A stretch of DNA of 57,467 nucleotides from an uncultured Pelagibacteraceae bacterium (GTDB lineage Bacteria; Pseudomonadota; Alphaproteobacteria; Pelagibacterales; Pelagibacteraceae). Location of the stretch: positions 1 to 57,467 of the forward strand of contig CACGGD010000005.1 in assembly GCA_902572605.1 (NCBI GenBank). Reading direction: 5' to 3'. How positions within the stretch are numbered: position 1 is the stretch's first letter; the number at the start of each line of letters is the position of its first letter. The position numbers and the translations under genes are program-made. Below the pieces are notes generated by a model. The model worked only from the letters and a program-made list of their open reading frames with translations. It was not told the origin of the DNA and did not search any database. Below are positions 34,623-43,481 of the stretch, piece by piece.

Positions 34623-35185
34623 TAATTAACTCTCTTTACATATTCTAAAGTACGAGTATCTATTATAATTTTTTCACCGCTTTCAATAAATGGAGGAACA
34701 TCTATTTTTATTCCACAGTCTAATAATGCTGGCTTATAGGAAGAAGAAGCAGTTTGATTCTTTATGGCAGCGTCAGTGCTCTCAATTGAACATTCTACAT
34801 TATTTGGAAGTTCTATCGAAATAGGTTTTTCTTCCATAAAAGAAATAGTAACCTCAAGATTTTCTTTTAAAAGTTTATATTGTTCACCAGTTATTGTTTT
34901 TGGAATTTCAACTTGCTCATAAGTTTTATTGTCCATAAAATGACAATTCTCACCATCGATATATAAAAAGTTAAATTTTTTTTCGTCTACTTCTGTTTTT
35001 TCTACAGTTTCACTTGATCTGAATCTTTCATTCAGTTTTGTACCTTTGATAACACTTTTTAGTTCTACTTGGTTAAAAGCTCCACCTTTTCCAGGTTTGA
35101 CATGTTGTGTCTTTAAAACATTCCAGTACTCATTTTTATGTTCTATAATCATTCCAGGTTTTATCTCAATAGCAGTAATTTTCAT
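34622..35185 (-). CDS. efp: Translation elongation factor P
   Basis: The 187-aa protein has three predicted beta-barrel domains. KPGKGGAFNQVELKSVIKGTKL near residue 30 holds the lysine at the tip of domain I that contacts the peptidyl-tRNA end. YMDNKTYE-like and GLKIDVPPF-like stretches match domain II and III patterns, with the closing GEKIIIDTRTLEYVKR. It relieves stalling at proline runs. It overlaps thiE by 4 bases. Confidence 0.94.
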   Translation of the reverse strand: MKITAIEIKPGMIIEHKNEYWNVLKTQHVKPGKGGAFNQVELKSVIKGTKLNERFRSSETVEKTEVDEKKFNFLYIDGENCHFMDNKTYEQVEIPKTITGEQYKLLKENLEVTISFMEEKPISIELPNNVECSIESTDAAIKNQTASSSYKPALLDCGIKIDVPPFIESGEKIIIDTRTLEYVKRVN

Positions 35186-35784
35186 TTAAATTTCCTTATA
35201 GCAATTTCTGGTTTTAATTTTGGGTTATCCCAAATATAGCTCGATATTGCAATATATTTAGCTCCAAATTTTATAAATTTTTTGTAATTTAAATTATTAA
35301 TCCCTCCTATAGCAACAATCGGTTTTTTTATATTTCTTTTTGCCCACTTTAAAATATTTAGATCAGCTTTTTTAGCGTTAGGTTTTAGTTTTGATTTACC
35401 AAAAGATCCAAAAGCTAAATAATCAACTTTATTTTGCACAGCAATCTTTGCAAAAGATTTAGAATTATGACAAGTTACACCAATAATTTTTTTTTTAAGA
35501 TAATTTTTTGCAATTATTATTTTACTGTCATTTTGTCCTAAATGACATCCATCTGCATTAATAATTTTTGATATGTCAGGATGGTCATTAATTATAAGCT
35601 TAACTTTATATTTTTTCGTAATTTTTTTAATCTCCCTAGCAATTTTAATAATCTTATTTTTTTTTACTTTTTTTAATCTTAATTGAAAAAATTTTACATT
35701 TTTTACAGATAAAACTTTGTTCAAGTCATCATAAAAATTATTGTGAATTTTATTTGGAGAAATTAAATATATTAACCTTTTCAA
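35182..35784 (-). CDS. thiE: Thiamine-phosphate synthase
   Basis: The 200-aa TIM barrel has FFQLRLKK near the N-terminus, INDHPDISKIINADGCHLGQND, GVTCHNS, DYLAFGSFGKSKLKP and PIVAIGGINNLN, the ThiE pyrophosphate and phosphate sites. It couples the pyrimidine and thiazole phosphates to thiamine phosphate. With thiD at 53724 this indicates completion of thiamine from a salvaged pyrimidine. The GSFGKSKLKP loop is somewhat diverged from the usual form, so a TenI-like role is possible but less likely. Confidence 0.85.
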   Translation of the reverse strand: MKRLIYLISPNKIHNNFYDDLNKVLSVKNVKFFQLRLKKVKKNKIIKIAREIKKITKKYKVKLIINDHPDISKIINADGCHLGQNDSKIIIAKNYLKKKIIGVTCHNSKSFAKIAVQNKVDYLAFGSFGKSKLKPNAKKADLNILKWAKRNIKKPIVAIGGINNLNYKKFIKFGAKYIAISSYIWDNPKLKPEIAIRKFK

Positions 35785-35789
35785 TTTAT

Positions 35790-36806
35790 TTAAGCTGCGG
35801 CTTCTTTTTCTAAATTTTCAGACCATTCTCCTTTAGAAGAAAGTCCATTCATTTTAGCTCTATGATCAAAAGCTTTTTGAATATTGTTTTGATTACTTTG
35901 ATCTTTACCAAATGCTTTTAAAGCACTAGCTTGTAAACCTCTACCATATGAAAAGGTAATTAAAAAATTTGTGTCATTAATTTTATTAATTTCATTTAAG
36001 TTTTTACTTGCTTCAATTTCTGATTGTCCTCCAGATAAAAAGGCAATACCTGTTACTTCGCTTGGAACATTTTTTTTTAAACAATCTAATGTTTTTTTTG
36101 CGATCTCTTCTGCACTTGATTTATTTTTTGAGTCTGATCCTGGGATAATCATATTCGGTTTTAAAACTGTTCCTTTTAAATTTACTTTATGGATTTCAAG
36201 CTCATTATAACATTCATTTAATACATCAGTGGTTACCTGATAACATTTGTCAATATCATGAGATCCATCCATTAAAACTTCTGGTTCTACTATAGGAACC
36301 ATATTAGATTCTTGTACAAGTGCTGCATATCTGGCTAGAGCATGAGCATTTGACTTTATAGATTGTAAAGAAGGAAATTTATTTCCAATTTTATAAACTG
36401 CTCTCCATTTTGTAAATCTTGCTCCAAGTTTATAGTATTCTTCTAATCTTTCTCTCAGACCATCTAGACCTTCCGTTACAGTTTCATCTGGTGATCCAGC
36501 AAGTGGTTTAGCACCTTTGTCAACTTTAATTCCTGGAATGGCATTATTGTTAGAAATTAGTTCTGGCACGGTTGGTCCAAGAGTAGTTTTTTGTTTTATA
36601 GTTTCATCAAAAAGAATAACTCCACCAATGTAAGTTTTCATTGCATTCGAACTAAAAAGAGTTTGTCTAAAAACTAATCTATTTTTTTCGGTATTTTCTA
36701 CGTTTATACTTTTAAATCTTTTTGCGATTGTGCCGGTGCTTTCATCTGCAGCTAATATTCCTTTGCCTTTGGCACACATTTTTTTTGCAATCTCTTCTAA
36801 CGTCAT
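35790..36806 (-). CDS. fba: Class I fructose-bisphosphate aldolase
   Basis: The 338-aa class I aldolase is of the eukaryote-like type: GKGILAADESTGTIAKRF at the start, RFTKWRAVYKIG, PIVEPEVLMDG, GTVLKPNMIIPG with the Schiff-base lysine, and FLSGGQSEIEA. It splits fructose-1,6-bisphosphate without a metal. It is transcribed with pgk and tkt, which lie directly upstream in the direction of transcription. Confidence 0.94.
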   Translation of the reverse strand: MTLEEIAKKMCAKGKGILAADESTGTIAKRFKSINVENTEKNRLVFRQTLFSSNAMKTYIGGVILFDETIKQKTTLGPTVPELISNNNAIPGIKVDKGAKPLAGSPDETVTEGLDGLRERLEEYYKLGARFTKWRAVYKIGNKFPSLQSIKSNAHALARYAALVQESNMVPIVEPEVLMDGSHDIDKCYQVTTDVLNECYNELEIHKVNLKGTVLKPNMIIPGSDSKNKSSAEEIAKKTLDCLKKNVPSEVTGIAFLSGGQSEIEASKNLNEINKINDTNFLITFSYGRGLQASALKAFGKDQSNQNNIQKAFDHRAKMNGLSSKGEWSENLEKEAAA

Positions 36807-36815
36807 AGCAGATAT

Positions 36816-38006
36816 TTATTTTAAAACATTGAGGCCGGGCAAGTCTTTTCCTTCAAGAAATTCTAAAAATGCTCCACCTGCTGTTGATAAGTGTGTGAAA
36901 ACAAATTTGTCCTTACTATTATTAATTGCAGAAATAGTATCCCCACCACCTAGTATTGAAATAAGAGATTTTTTTGCTGTCCTTTCCGAAATCTTTTTTG
37001 CTATTGCCAAGGTGCCAGATGAAAAGTTTCTGTTTTCGAAATATCCTGCAGGACCATTCCACAAAACAGTATTTGATTGATCTATAATACTTTCTATACT
37101 TTTAAGTGTTTTTGGGCCGATATCAAGGATCATTTCATTTTTATCTATGGAATTAAGCTGTTTTATTTCTCCAGAATTTTCAAAATTAGTTGAGACACTG
37201 CAGTCTTCTGGAATAAAGATATTACAATTATATTTTTTAGCTTCAGTATATATATTTTTAATTGTCTCTTTAGAGTCTTTTTCAATAAGTGATTTTCCAA
37301 TTTTAAACCCTTTAAAGGTCAAAAAATTATTAGCCATAGCTCCAACGATTATAATATTATTTACATTTTTTATTAAATTAGTAATTACATTAATTTTTGT
37401 TGAAATTTTTGATCCTCCAATAATGCAAGTGACAGGTTCTTTTTTATTTTGAATAATTGAATTAATGGACTCTACTTCTTGTTTTAAAAGTGGTCCTGCA
37501 TATGATTCTTTCACATATTTTGTAATTTTATGAATAGAGGCTTGTTTTCTATGAGAACAAGAAAAAGCATCGTTAATATAAACATCTCCAAGGGAAGCTA
37601 GTTCCTTTGCAAAATTATCATCATTTTCAGTTTCCTCTTTAAAAAATCTTATATTTTCTAACAAAATAATTTCTCCCTCTTTTAAGTATGAAAATTTATT
37701 TTTTGTCTCTTGATTTATTTCTCCCATAAAAAAATATACACTTGTCTCCAGTTTCTCTTTTAAATATTTATATACTGGTGACAGAGACAATTCACTATTC
37801 TTTACACCTTTTGGTCTTCCTAGATGGCTTATGATAATTATCTTTGCTTTTTTTTTTATTAGGTCTTTTAAAAAAGGTAAGCTTGCCAAAATTCTATTTT
37901 CATCCTGAATTTTCTTATCATTTAATGGTACATTTAAATCAAGTCTAAGAATTAATGTTTTGTTCTGAACATCTATATCTTCAGAAAAATATTTTATTTT
38001 ACCCAT
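36816..38006 (-). CDS. pgk: Phosphoglycerate kinase
   Basis: The 396-aa protein has the PGK signatures: LILRLDLNVPLN, IISHLGRPKG, ENIRFFKEE, YINDAFSCSHRKQAS and the C-terminal ILGGGDTISAI nucleotide loop and HLSTAGGAFLEFLEG. It transfers phosphate between 1,3-bisphosphoglycerate and ADP. Glyceraldehyde-3-phosphate dehydrogenase, often between tkt and pgk, is not in this operon or window. Confidence 0.95.
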   Translation of the reverse strand: MGKIKYFSEDIDVQNKTLILRLDLNVPLNDKKIQDENRILASLPFLKDLIKKKAKIIIISHLGRPKGVKNSELSLSPVYKYLKEKLETSVYFFMGEINQETKNKFSYLKEGEIILLENIRFFKEETENDDNFAKELASLGDVYINDAFSCSHRKQASIHKITKYVKESYAGPLLKQEVESINSIIQNKKEPVTCIIGGSKISTKINVITNLIKNVNNIIIVGAMANNFLTFKGFKIGKSLIEKDSKETIKNIYTEAKKYNCNIFIPEDCSVSTNFENSGEIKQLNSIDKNEMILDIGPKTLKSIESIIDQSNTVLWNGPAGYFENRNFSSGTLAIAKKISERTAKKSLISILGGGDTISAINNSKDKFVFTHLSTAGGAFLEFLEGKDLPGLNVLK

Positions 38007-38011
38007 TTAAA

Positions 38012-40000
38012 TTACGTTAATTTTCTAAGCCTTTCTTGAATGCTAAGAACTATTTTTTCCACTGATAAATTAAGATGCTCGTATATTTTTTTGTAAGGCG
38101 CACTTTCTCCAAATCTATCAATACCTAAAGATATACCTTTATTTCCTAAATATTTTTTCCACGACGAAACATTGCCTGCTTCAATAGTAACAATTAGAGA
38201 CTCCTTATCTAAAATATCTTTTTTAAAATCTTCAGATTGTTGATCAAAAAGTTCTTGGCATGGCATAGAAACTACTTTTGACTCAATACTATTTTCTTTT
38301 AATGCATTGTGCACATTTAAAGCTAATTCAACTTCTGACCCAGAAGCAACTAAAGTAACTTTGCTATTGTGGGAAGTCATCTTGACTACATAAGCTCCAT
38401 TTTTACATTTATTTTCTTCTGATAAGCTAGGGTTAATATAAGGTAATTTTTGTCTTGATAAAGCTATTGCACTTGGAGTATTTTTATTTTTTAGAGCTAT
38501 TTCCCAACACTCAAGAGTCTCATTAATATCTGCTGGACGAAACACATTAAGATTTGGAATTGCTCTTAAACCATTTAATTGTTCAATAGGTTGATGAGTT
38601 GGACCATCTTCTCCAAGTCCAATAGAGTCATGAGAAAAAATATAAATTACTTTCAAACCCATCAAAGCTGAAAGTCTTATAGATGGTTTGCAATAATCCG
38701 AAAAAATCAAAAAAGTTCCACCGTAAGGAATTAATCCACTGTATAATGCTAATCCATTCATAACTGCTGCCATTCCATGTTCTCTAACACCGTAATGTAT
38801 ATAATTGCCATCAAAGTTTTTTGAATTAATGACTTTAGAGTTATTAGTTTTAGTATTATTTGATCCACTAAGGTCTGCAGAACCACCAACCAGCTGGGGT
38901 AAAATATTTAAAATACTCTCTATAGCAACAGAAGAACACTGTCTTGTTGCCATGGCAGGCTTAGTCTCAAAATATTTTGCTTTTTCTTTTTTAATCAAAT
39001 TTTCAAGATCTTTTAAATTCGACTCTATATAAGTATCTTTTAATACTGATTTAATTTTAGTGTCTTTTTTATCAAGAGTTTCTAGCCATCTTTGTTCTAA
39101 TTGAATCCCTTTTTCACCAATTTTTCTCCAGGCATTTAGAATATCTTCAGGTATTTCAAATGGTTCTTTGTTCCATTTAAGTTTTTTTCTAACTAAAGCA
39201 ATTTCCTCATCACCTAAAGGAGATCCATGTGAAGAAGCTTTTCCAGATTTATTTGGAGATCCAAATCCAATTATTGTTTTGCATGATATTACGGTAGGCT
39301 TATTAGCTTTAGATGCTTTTGTAATTGCTTTTGAGATTTGTTTTTCATTATGACCATTAATTTCTAAAAAGTTCCATCCATATCCTTCAAATCTTTTTTT
39401 ATAATTATCTGATACACTTAAGGAAGTAGAACCATCAATTGAAATTTTATTATTATCAAAAAAAACTATTAAATTTTTTAGCTTCAGATGGCCAGCTAAG
39501 CTCATAGCTTCATGACTAATTCCTTCCATTAAATCTCCATCACTTGCGATCACATATGTTTTATTATTTATTAAAGTTGGTCCAAATTTTTTTCTCAATA
39601 TTTCTTCAGCGATTGCCATTCCAACAGCATTTCCTAGACCTTGTCCTAAAGGTCCAGTAGTGGTCTCAATACCGGAACCTTTTTCATATTCTGGATGACC
39701 AGCACAAATAGAATTAAGTTGCCTAAAATTTTTTATGCTATCGATTGAAATGCTTTTGTATCCAGTTAAGTAAAGCAAAGAGTATAAAAGCATCGAACCA
39801 TGACCTGCAGATAAAATAAATCTGTCTCTGTTAATCCAGTTGGGATTTTTAGGATTAAACCTCAGGTGGTATTTAAATAATACTGTTGCTACATCTGCCA
39901 TGCCCATAGGCATGCCTGGATGACCAGAATTTGCTTTTTGAACAGCGTCAATCGATAAAAATCTTATTGCGTTTGATAATTGATTAAATTTTAAGTTCAC
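38012..40000 (-). CDS. tkt: Transketolase
   Basis: A full 662-aa transketolase starting at GTG: LSIDAVQKANSGHPGMPMGMADVA, the GHGSML segment, the thiamine-diphosphate motif GDGDLMEG-like (DGDLMEGISHEAMSLAG), YHYGVREHGMAAVMNGLA and DSIGLGEDGPTHQPIEQL. It moves two-carbon units in the pentose phosphate pathway and partners with the short transaldolase at 30730. It is the first gene of tkt-pgk-fba-thiE-efp-suhB, which runs with only tiny gaps. Confidence 0.96.
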   Translation of the reverse strand: MNLKFNQLSNAIRFLSIDAVQKANSGHPGMPMGMADVATVLFKYHLRFNPKNPNWINRDRFILSAGHGSMLLYSLLYLTGYKSISIDSIKNFRQLNSICAGHPEYEKGSGIETTTGPLGQGLGNAVGMAIAEEILRKKFGPTLINNKTYVIASDGDLMEGISHEAMSLAGHLKLKNLIVFFDNNKISIDGSTSLSVSDNYKKRFEGYGWNFLEINGHNEKQISKAITKASKANKPTVISCKTIIGFGSPNKSGKASSHGSPLGDEEIALVRKKLKWNKEPFEIPEDILNAWRKIGEKGIQLEQRWLETLDKKDTKIKSVLKDTYIESNLKDLENLIKKEKAKYFETKPAMATRQCSSVAIESILNILPQLVGGSADLSGSNNTKTNNSKVINSKNFDGNYIHYGVREHGMAAVMNGLALYSGLIPYGGTFLIFSDYCKPSIRLSALMGLKVIYIFSHDSIGLGEDGPTHQPIEQLNGLRAIPNLNVFRPADINETLECWEIALKNKNTPSAIALSRQKLPYINPSLSEENKCKNGAYVVKMTSHNSKVTLVASGSEVELALNVHNALKENSIESKVVSMPCQELFDQQSEDFKKDILDKESLIVTIEAGNVSSWKKYLGNKGISLGIDRFGESAPYKKIYEHLNLSVEKIVLSIQERLRKLT

Positions 40001-40010
40001 AGTTAAATTA

Positions 40011-40039
40011 CCTATATAGACTTAAACTAAGTATATCAA
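40011..40039 (-). promoter_or_regulatory. Putative tkt promoter in the divergent gap
   Basis: In the 61-base divergent space (40001-40061), the minus strand has TTGATA (40039-40034) and TATAGG (40016-40011), 17 bases apart. The plus strand toward 40062 is AT-rich with TATAAA at 40048-40053 but no clear -35. Confidence 0.35.
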
Positions 40040-40061
40040 TAATATGATATAAAATAAACAT

Positions 40062-40385
40062 ATGAGTATTTTTGAAAAAAAAGAAAAAAATTTAAATGAG
40101 TTAATAGATAAATTGAATACTTTAACATCAACTTATTCACATTCTTCATATAATACACAGAAAATAAAAACTGAAAAAAATGAATTACTTAGACAAAAAT
40201 TACAAATCGAAAAAAAAAACCAAGAATTAATAAGAGAACATAAATTTTTAAAGGAAAAGATAGCCAATCTCCAGGAAGAAATAAATACAAAATCAAATAT
40301 GGAAGATAAATTTAATCAAGACATTGAAGAATTGAGTAAAGAAACAGAAAATTTAGTGAGCGAAATTGAAGAATGGCAAACGTAA
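40062..40385 (+). CDS. Coiled-coil protein upstream of zapA
   Basis: The 107-aa protein has almost continuous heptad-like Lys/Glu/Leu repeats (residues about 8-105), no membrane segment and no catalytic motif. A small coiled-coil (DUF4164-like) protein before zapA is common in alphaproteobacteria (from memory). It overlaps zapA by 13 bases, so a role in cell division with ZapA is plausible but unproven. Confidence 0.75.
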   Translation: MSIFEKKEKNLNELIDKLNTLTSTYSHSSYNTQKIKTEKNELLRQKLQIEKKNQELIREHKFLKEKIANLQEEINTKSNMEDKFNQDIEELSKETENLVSEIEEWQT

Positions 40386-40819
40386 GTATAAAATTTAACA
40401 ATAAAGACTATCTTTTATCTTGTGATGAGGGTCAAGAAGAGTCATTAAAAAGCTTAACTAAGTTTCTAGATAAGAAATATAGCGAGCTAAAAGATAAACT
40501 AGGCAATATTGGAGAAAATAAACTTTTGTTGATTACTACAATTCAGTTGATCGATGAGTACTTTGACTTAAAACAAAGAGTTACTCAACAAAAGAAAAAA
40601 TTAGATGAATTAGCAAATAAATTTCATGAACTAAAAAAATTGGCAATTAAGTATAAAGAAGGCAAAGATGAAGAAATCACTAAATTGAATAATGAATTAG
40701 ATAAGTTTCAAAAGATCGTTGAAGAAAATAATACCCTCTATGAGTCAATGCTAGACAAAACAACAAAGTCTCTAGAAAAAATAATTTCAAACACTGAATC
40801 AATTTCTAAAGTTCAGTAA
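40373..40819 (+). CDS. zapA: Cell division protein ZapA
   Basis: The N-terminal domain has VSIKFNNKDYLLSCDEGQEESLKSL then KFLDKKYSELK, and LLITTIQLIDEYFDLKQRV begins the long C-terminal coiled coil. This is the ZapA layout, a FtsZ-ring stabiliser. At 148 aa the coiled coil is longer than in the shortest members. It ends immediately before the folate gene, leaving no room for a 6S RNA, which follows zapA in many proteobacteria. Confidence 0.85.
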   Translation: MANVSIKFNNKDYLLSCDEGQEESLKSLTKFLDKKYSELKDKLGNIGENKLLLITTIQLIDEYFDLKQRVTQQKKKLDELANKFHELKKLAIKYKEGKDEEITKLNNELDKFQKIVEENNTLYESMLDKTTKSLEKIISNTESISKVQ

Positions 40820-41374
40820 ATGCAAAAAAAGGATCGATTAAGAAAAAAATATTTTTTTATAAGAAAAAAAAAATATTTTGATATAAAGCCAAGCTTTTTT
40901 ATTCCACTTATCGAATTGATAAAAAAAAGGTATAAGAAAAAAAAAATTAATTTATCCAGCTACTATCCAGCCTCTTTTGAAGTTAATATTCTTAAGTTAT
41001 TTGATTTAAAAGCTATGGAAAAAGTAAGGATATTTTTACCGGTAATAACTGGAAAAAACTCAATGCAATTTTATCGATGGGAAAAGCACGATATATTACA
41101 AATCAATAAATTTGGAATGCTTGAACCTTTTAGGTCATCCAAAAACGTTGTTCCAAATATCATGCTAATTCCATTATTAGCATATGATAATAAAAATAAT
41201 AGGCTAGGATATGGCGGGGGATTTTATGATCGATATCTTAAAAAATATTTAAAAACTTATAATAGTATTTTGACAATAGGCGTTGCTTTTTCATTTCAAA
41301 AATATCATAAACTTCCAGTATCTAATAGTGATGTAAAATTAGATTATATTTTGACAGAGAAAGGTATTTTTTAA
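40820..41374 (+). CDS. 5-formyltetrahydrofolate cyclo-ligase
   Basis: The 184-aa protein has the family segments: SSYYPASFEVNIL near residue 50, FLPVITGKNSMQFYRW, GMLEPF, and the substrate loop IPLLAYDNKNNRLGYGGGFYDRYLKK. It turns 5-formyl-THF into 5,10-methenyl-THF with ATP. It begins right after the zapA stop, a pairing conserved across proteobacteria. Confidence 0.9.
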   Translation: MQKKDRLRKKYFFIRKKKYFDIKPSFFIPLIELIKKRYKKKKINLSSYYPASFEVNILKLFDLKAMEKVRIFLPVITGKNSMQFYRWEKHDILQINKFGMLEPFRSSKNVVPNIMLIPLLAYDNKNNRLGYGGGFYDRYLKKYLKTYNSILTIGVAFSFQKYHKLPVSNSDVKLDYILTEKGIF

Positions 41375-41380
41375 TTTGAA

Positions 41381-42190
41381 ATGAATATTCTTATTTTAGG
41401 AGATGTTGTTGGACCTGCAGGAGTTAAAGCAGTTAAAGAAAGGCTGCCAAATACAATTAAGGAAAAAAAAGTAGATTTTGTAATTATTAATGGAGAAAAT
41501 GCAGCAGACACAGGTAGAGGTATAACAAAAAAAATATTTGAAGAACTTTTAATAGCTGGAGCAGATGTGATAACGACAGGGAATCATGTTTGGGACCATA
41601 AAGATGCTGAAGAAATTGCTTCTAAAAATTTAAAACTTTTAAGACCTCTTAATTTGCCAAAAGATTCTCCTGGCAAAGGAGAAGGGATTTTCAAAAAAAA
41701 TGGAAAAAATTTTATAGTACTTAATTTAATGGGAAACATTTTTATGAAAAAATGTGAAGATGTTTTTATAGAGGCAAAAAAATTCATTGAAAAATTTAAA
41801 TTAGGAGATGGAAAAACTGATTTTATCATTGTCGATATGCACGGTGAAATTACAAGTGAAAAGACAGCAATGGGACATTTGTTTGATGGCAAAGCAACTA
41901 TGGTTGTAGGAACACATACACATGTTCCAACTTCAGATTATAGAATTTTGGAAAAAGGAACTGCTTATCAAACAGATATAGGTATGTGTGGTGATTATAA
42001 TTCGGTAATTGGAATGAATAAAGATAATTCATTAAAAAAATTTTTAAAAGACTCTTCTGCAGAAAGTCATTTTCCTTCCTTAGGAGACGGAACAATTTCT
42101 GGGCTACTTGTTACGGCTGACAATGAGACAGGTTTGGCTAAAAAAGTTCAACCCATTATTTTAGGCGGATCTTTAGAAGAAAGAATTTGA
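41381..42190 (+). CDS. YmdB-family metallophosphoesterase
   Basis: The 269-aa protein has NILILGDVVGPAG, INGENAADTGRGI, TTGNHVWDH, VDMHGEITSEK, VVGTHTHVPTSDYRILEKGTAYQTDIGMCGDYNSVIG: the metal-binding Asp, Asn and His set of the YmdB/TIGR00282 phosphoesterases, whose studied members hydrolyse 2',3'-cyclic nucleotides. The ends are intact. It overlaps yebC by 4 bases in the same operon. Confidence 0.92.
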   Translation: MNILILGDVVGPAGVKAVKERLPNTIKEKKVDFVIINGENAADTGRGITKKIFEELLIAGADVITTGNHVWDHKDAEEIASKNLKLLRPLNLPKDSPGKGEGIFKKNGKNFIVLNLMGNIFMKKCEDVFIEAKKFIEKFKLGDGKTDFIIVDMHGEITSEKTAMGHLFDGKATMVVGTHTHVPTSDYRILEKGTAYQTDIGMCGDYNSVIGMNKDNSLKKFLKDSSAESHFPSLGDGTISGLLVTADNETGLAKKVQPIILGGSLEERI

Positions 42191-42924
42191 TAATGGCTGG
42201 TCATTCACATTGGGCAGGAATTAAACATAAAAAGGGTCGAGCAGATAAAGAAAGATCAAGAATTTTTTCAAAACTTTCAAGAGAAATTACAGTTGCTGCA
42301 AAATTAGGTGATAAAGACCCCGATATGAATCCTAGATTAAGAACTGCTATTCAAGCCGCTAAGCAAGCAAACATGCCTAAAGACAATATTGCTAGATCAA
42401 TTAGTAAATCAGAAACTGGTAATGATAAAAACTATGAGAACTTAAGATATGAAGGCTTTGGACCATTCAATGTTGCTTTTATAATTGAGACATTAACAGA
42501 TAATAAAAACAGATCTGCTTCTAGCATTAGAACAGTGATGCAAAAGAATGGAGGAAGATTAGGTGAGTCAGGATCAGCCGCGCATTTATTTTATAATTGT
42601 GGAGTTATACATGTAGACAAAAAAAAATGCGATGAAGATGAAATATTTGCAATAGCAACTAATTCTGGAGCTAAGGATTGTTTAAATTTAGATAAATATC
42701 ATGAAATTATTTCTGAAAAAGATGATTTTTACAAAGTAAAAAGCGAATTTGAAAAAAAATTAGATAACTTTATGTACTCTGGTATAGAATGGAGACCTCT
42801 TAGTTATCTAGATTTAAATAAAGAAGAAAGTAAAAAAATCTTAGAAATACTAGAGTCTTTAGAAGAGCTTGATGATGTTCAAAATATTTATACAAATGCT
42901 AATTTAGAAAAAATTAAACTATGA
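42187..42924 (+). CDS. yebC: YebC/PmpR-family protein
   Basis: The 245-aa protein carries GHSHWAGIKHKKGRADKERSRIFSKL near the N-terminus, NPRLRTAIQAAKQANMPKDNI, YEGFGP and NGGRLGESGSAAHLF, the full YebC signature. The first ATG at 42187 overlaps the previous stop region; MAGHS begins two codons later (42193) and may be the real start. YebC proteins act in translation at proline stretches or as regulators. The location before ruvC is usual. Confidence 0.93.
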   Translation: MIMAGHSHWAGIKHKKGRADKERSRIFSKLSREITVAAKLGDKDPDMNPRLRTAIQAAKQANMPKDNIARSISKSETGNDKNYENLRYEGFGPFNVAFIIETLTDNKNRSASSIRTVMQKNGGRLGESGSAAHLFYNCGVIHVDKKKCDEDEIFAIATNSGAKDCLNLDKYHEIISEKDDFYKVKSEFEKKLDNFMYSGIEWRPLSYLDLNKEESKKILEILESLEELDDVQNIYTNANLEKIKL

Positions 42925-43412
42925 AAATTATAGGAATTGACCCAGGTTTAAATGGAGCAATAGCTGTTTTAAAAAATAATAAAGTGCTTAATATTTTTGA
43001 AATACCAGTGATGTCTGAGGGGAAAAAAAATAAAAGACAACTAAATAGTGCTCAATTAGTAAAATTATTGAAGGACAATATTTCAGAAAATGAGGAAGTA
43101 TCTGTGGTTGTTGAGCAAGTGAACGCTATGCCTGGACAGGGAGTTACTAGCATGTTTAATTTTGGTCAAACTTTTGGAGCAATAAAAGGCGTATGCGCAG
43201 CTTTGGGTTTACCAATTTTTTTTGTAAGGCCGTCAAAATGGAAAAAACATTTTGAATTGATAAACGCATCAAAAGACTCAAGTAGAACAAAAGCAATAGA
43301 AATGTATCCCTCTTTGTCAAATGATTTAGCTAGAAAAAAAGATGTAAATAAATCAGACGCTATTTTAATAGCAAGATTTTATAGTGAGACTAGATTAAAT
43401 GAAGGCAAATAA
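42921..43412 (+). CDS. RuvC-fold Holliday junction resolvase, phage-like subtype
   Basis: The 163-aa protein begins MKIIGIDPGLNGAIAVL with the first RuvC aspartate. It continues with VVVEQVNAMPGQGVTSMFNFGQTFG (catalytic glutamate), RPSKWKKHFEL, and DVNKSDAILIARF (last acidic pair). This pattern matches the RuvC-like resolvases seen in phages and plasmids more than housekeeping RuvC, whose linker and Gly-rich parts differ. Yet it sits at the usual ruvC place after yebC. No ruvA, ruvB or ybgC follows before tolQ. Confidence 0.78.
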   Translation: MKIIGIDPGLNGAIAVLKNNKVLNIFEIPVMSEGKKNKRQLNSAQLVKLLKDNISENEEVSVVVEQVNAMPGQGVTSMFNFGQTFGAIKGVCAALGLPIFFVRPSKWKKHFELINASKDSSRTKAIEMYPSLSNDLARKKDVNKSDAILIARFYSETRLNEGK

Positions 43413-43481
43413 ATAAATTAATCATATATTTAACTTTAAAAGCGCCAAATTCATGACACATTCTAAAAGTAATTAACTTCA

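Noticed and set aside
40819-40820. 6S RNA after zapA
   Set aside because: zapA and the folate cyclo-ligase gene directly abut, leaving no space.
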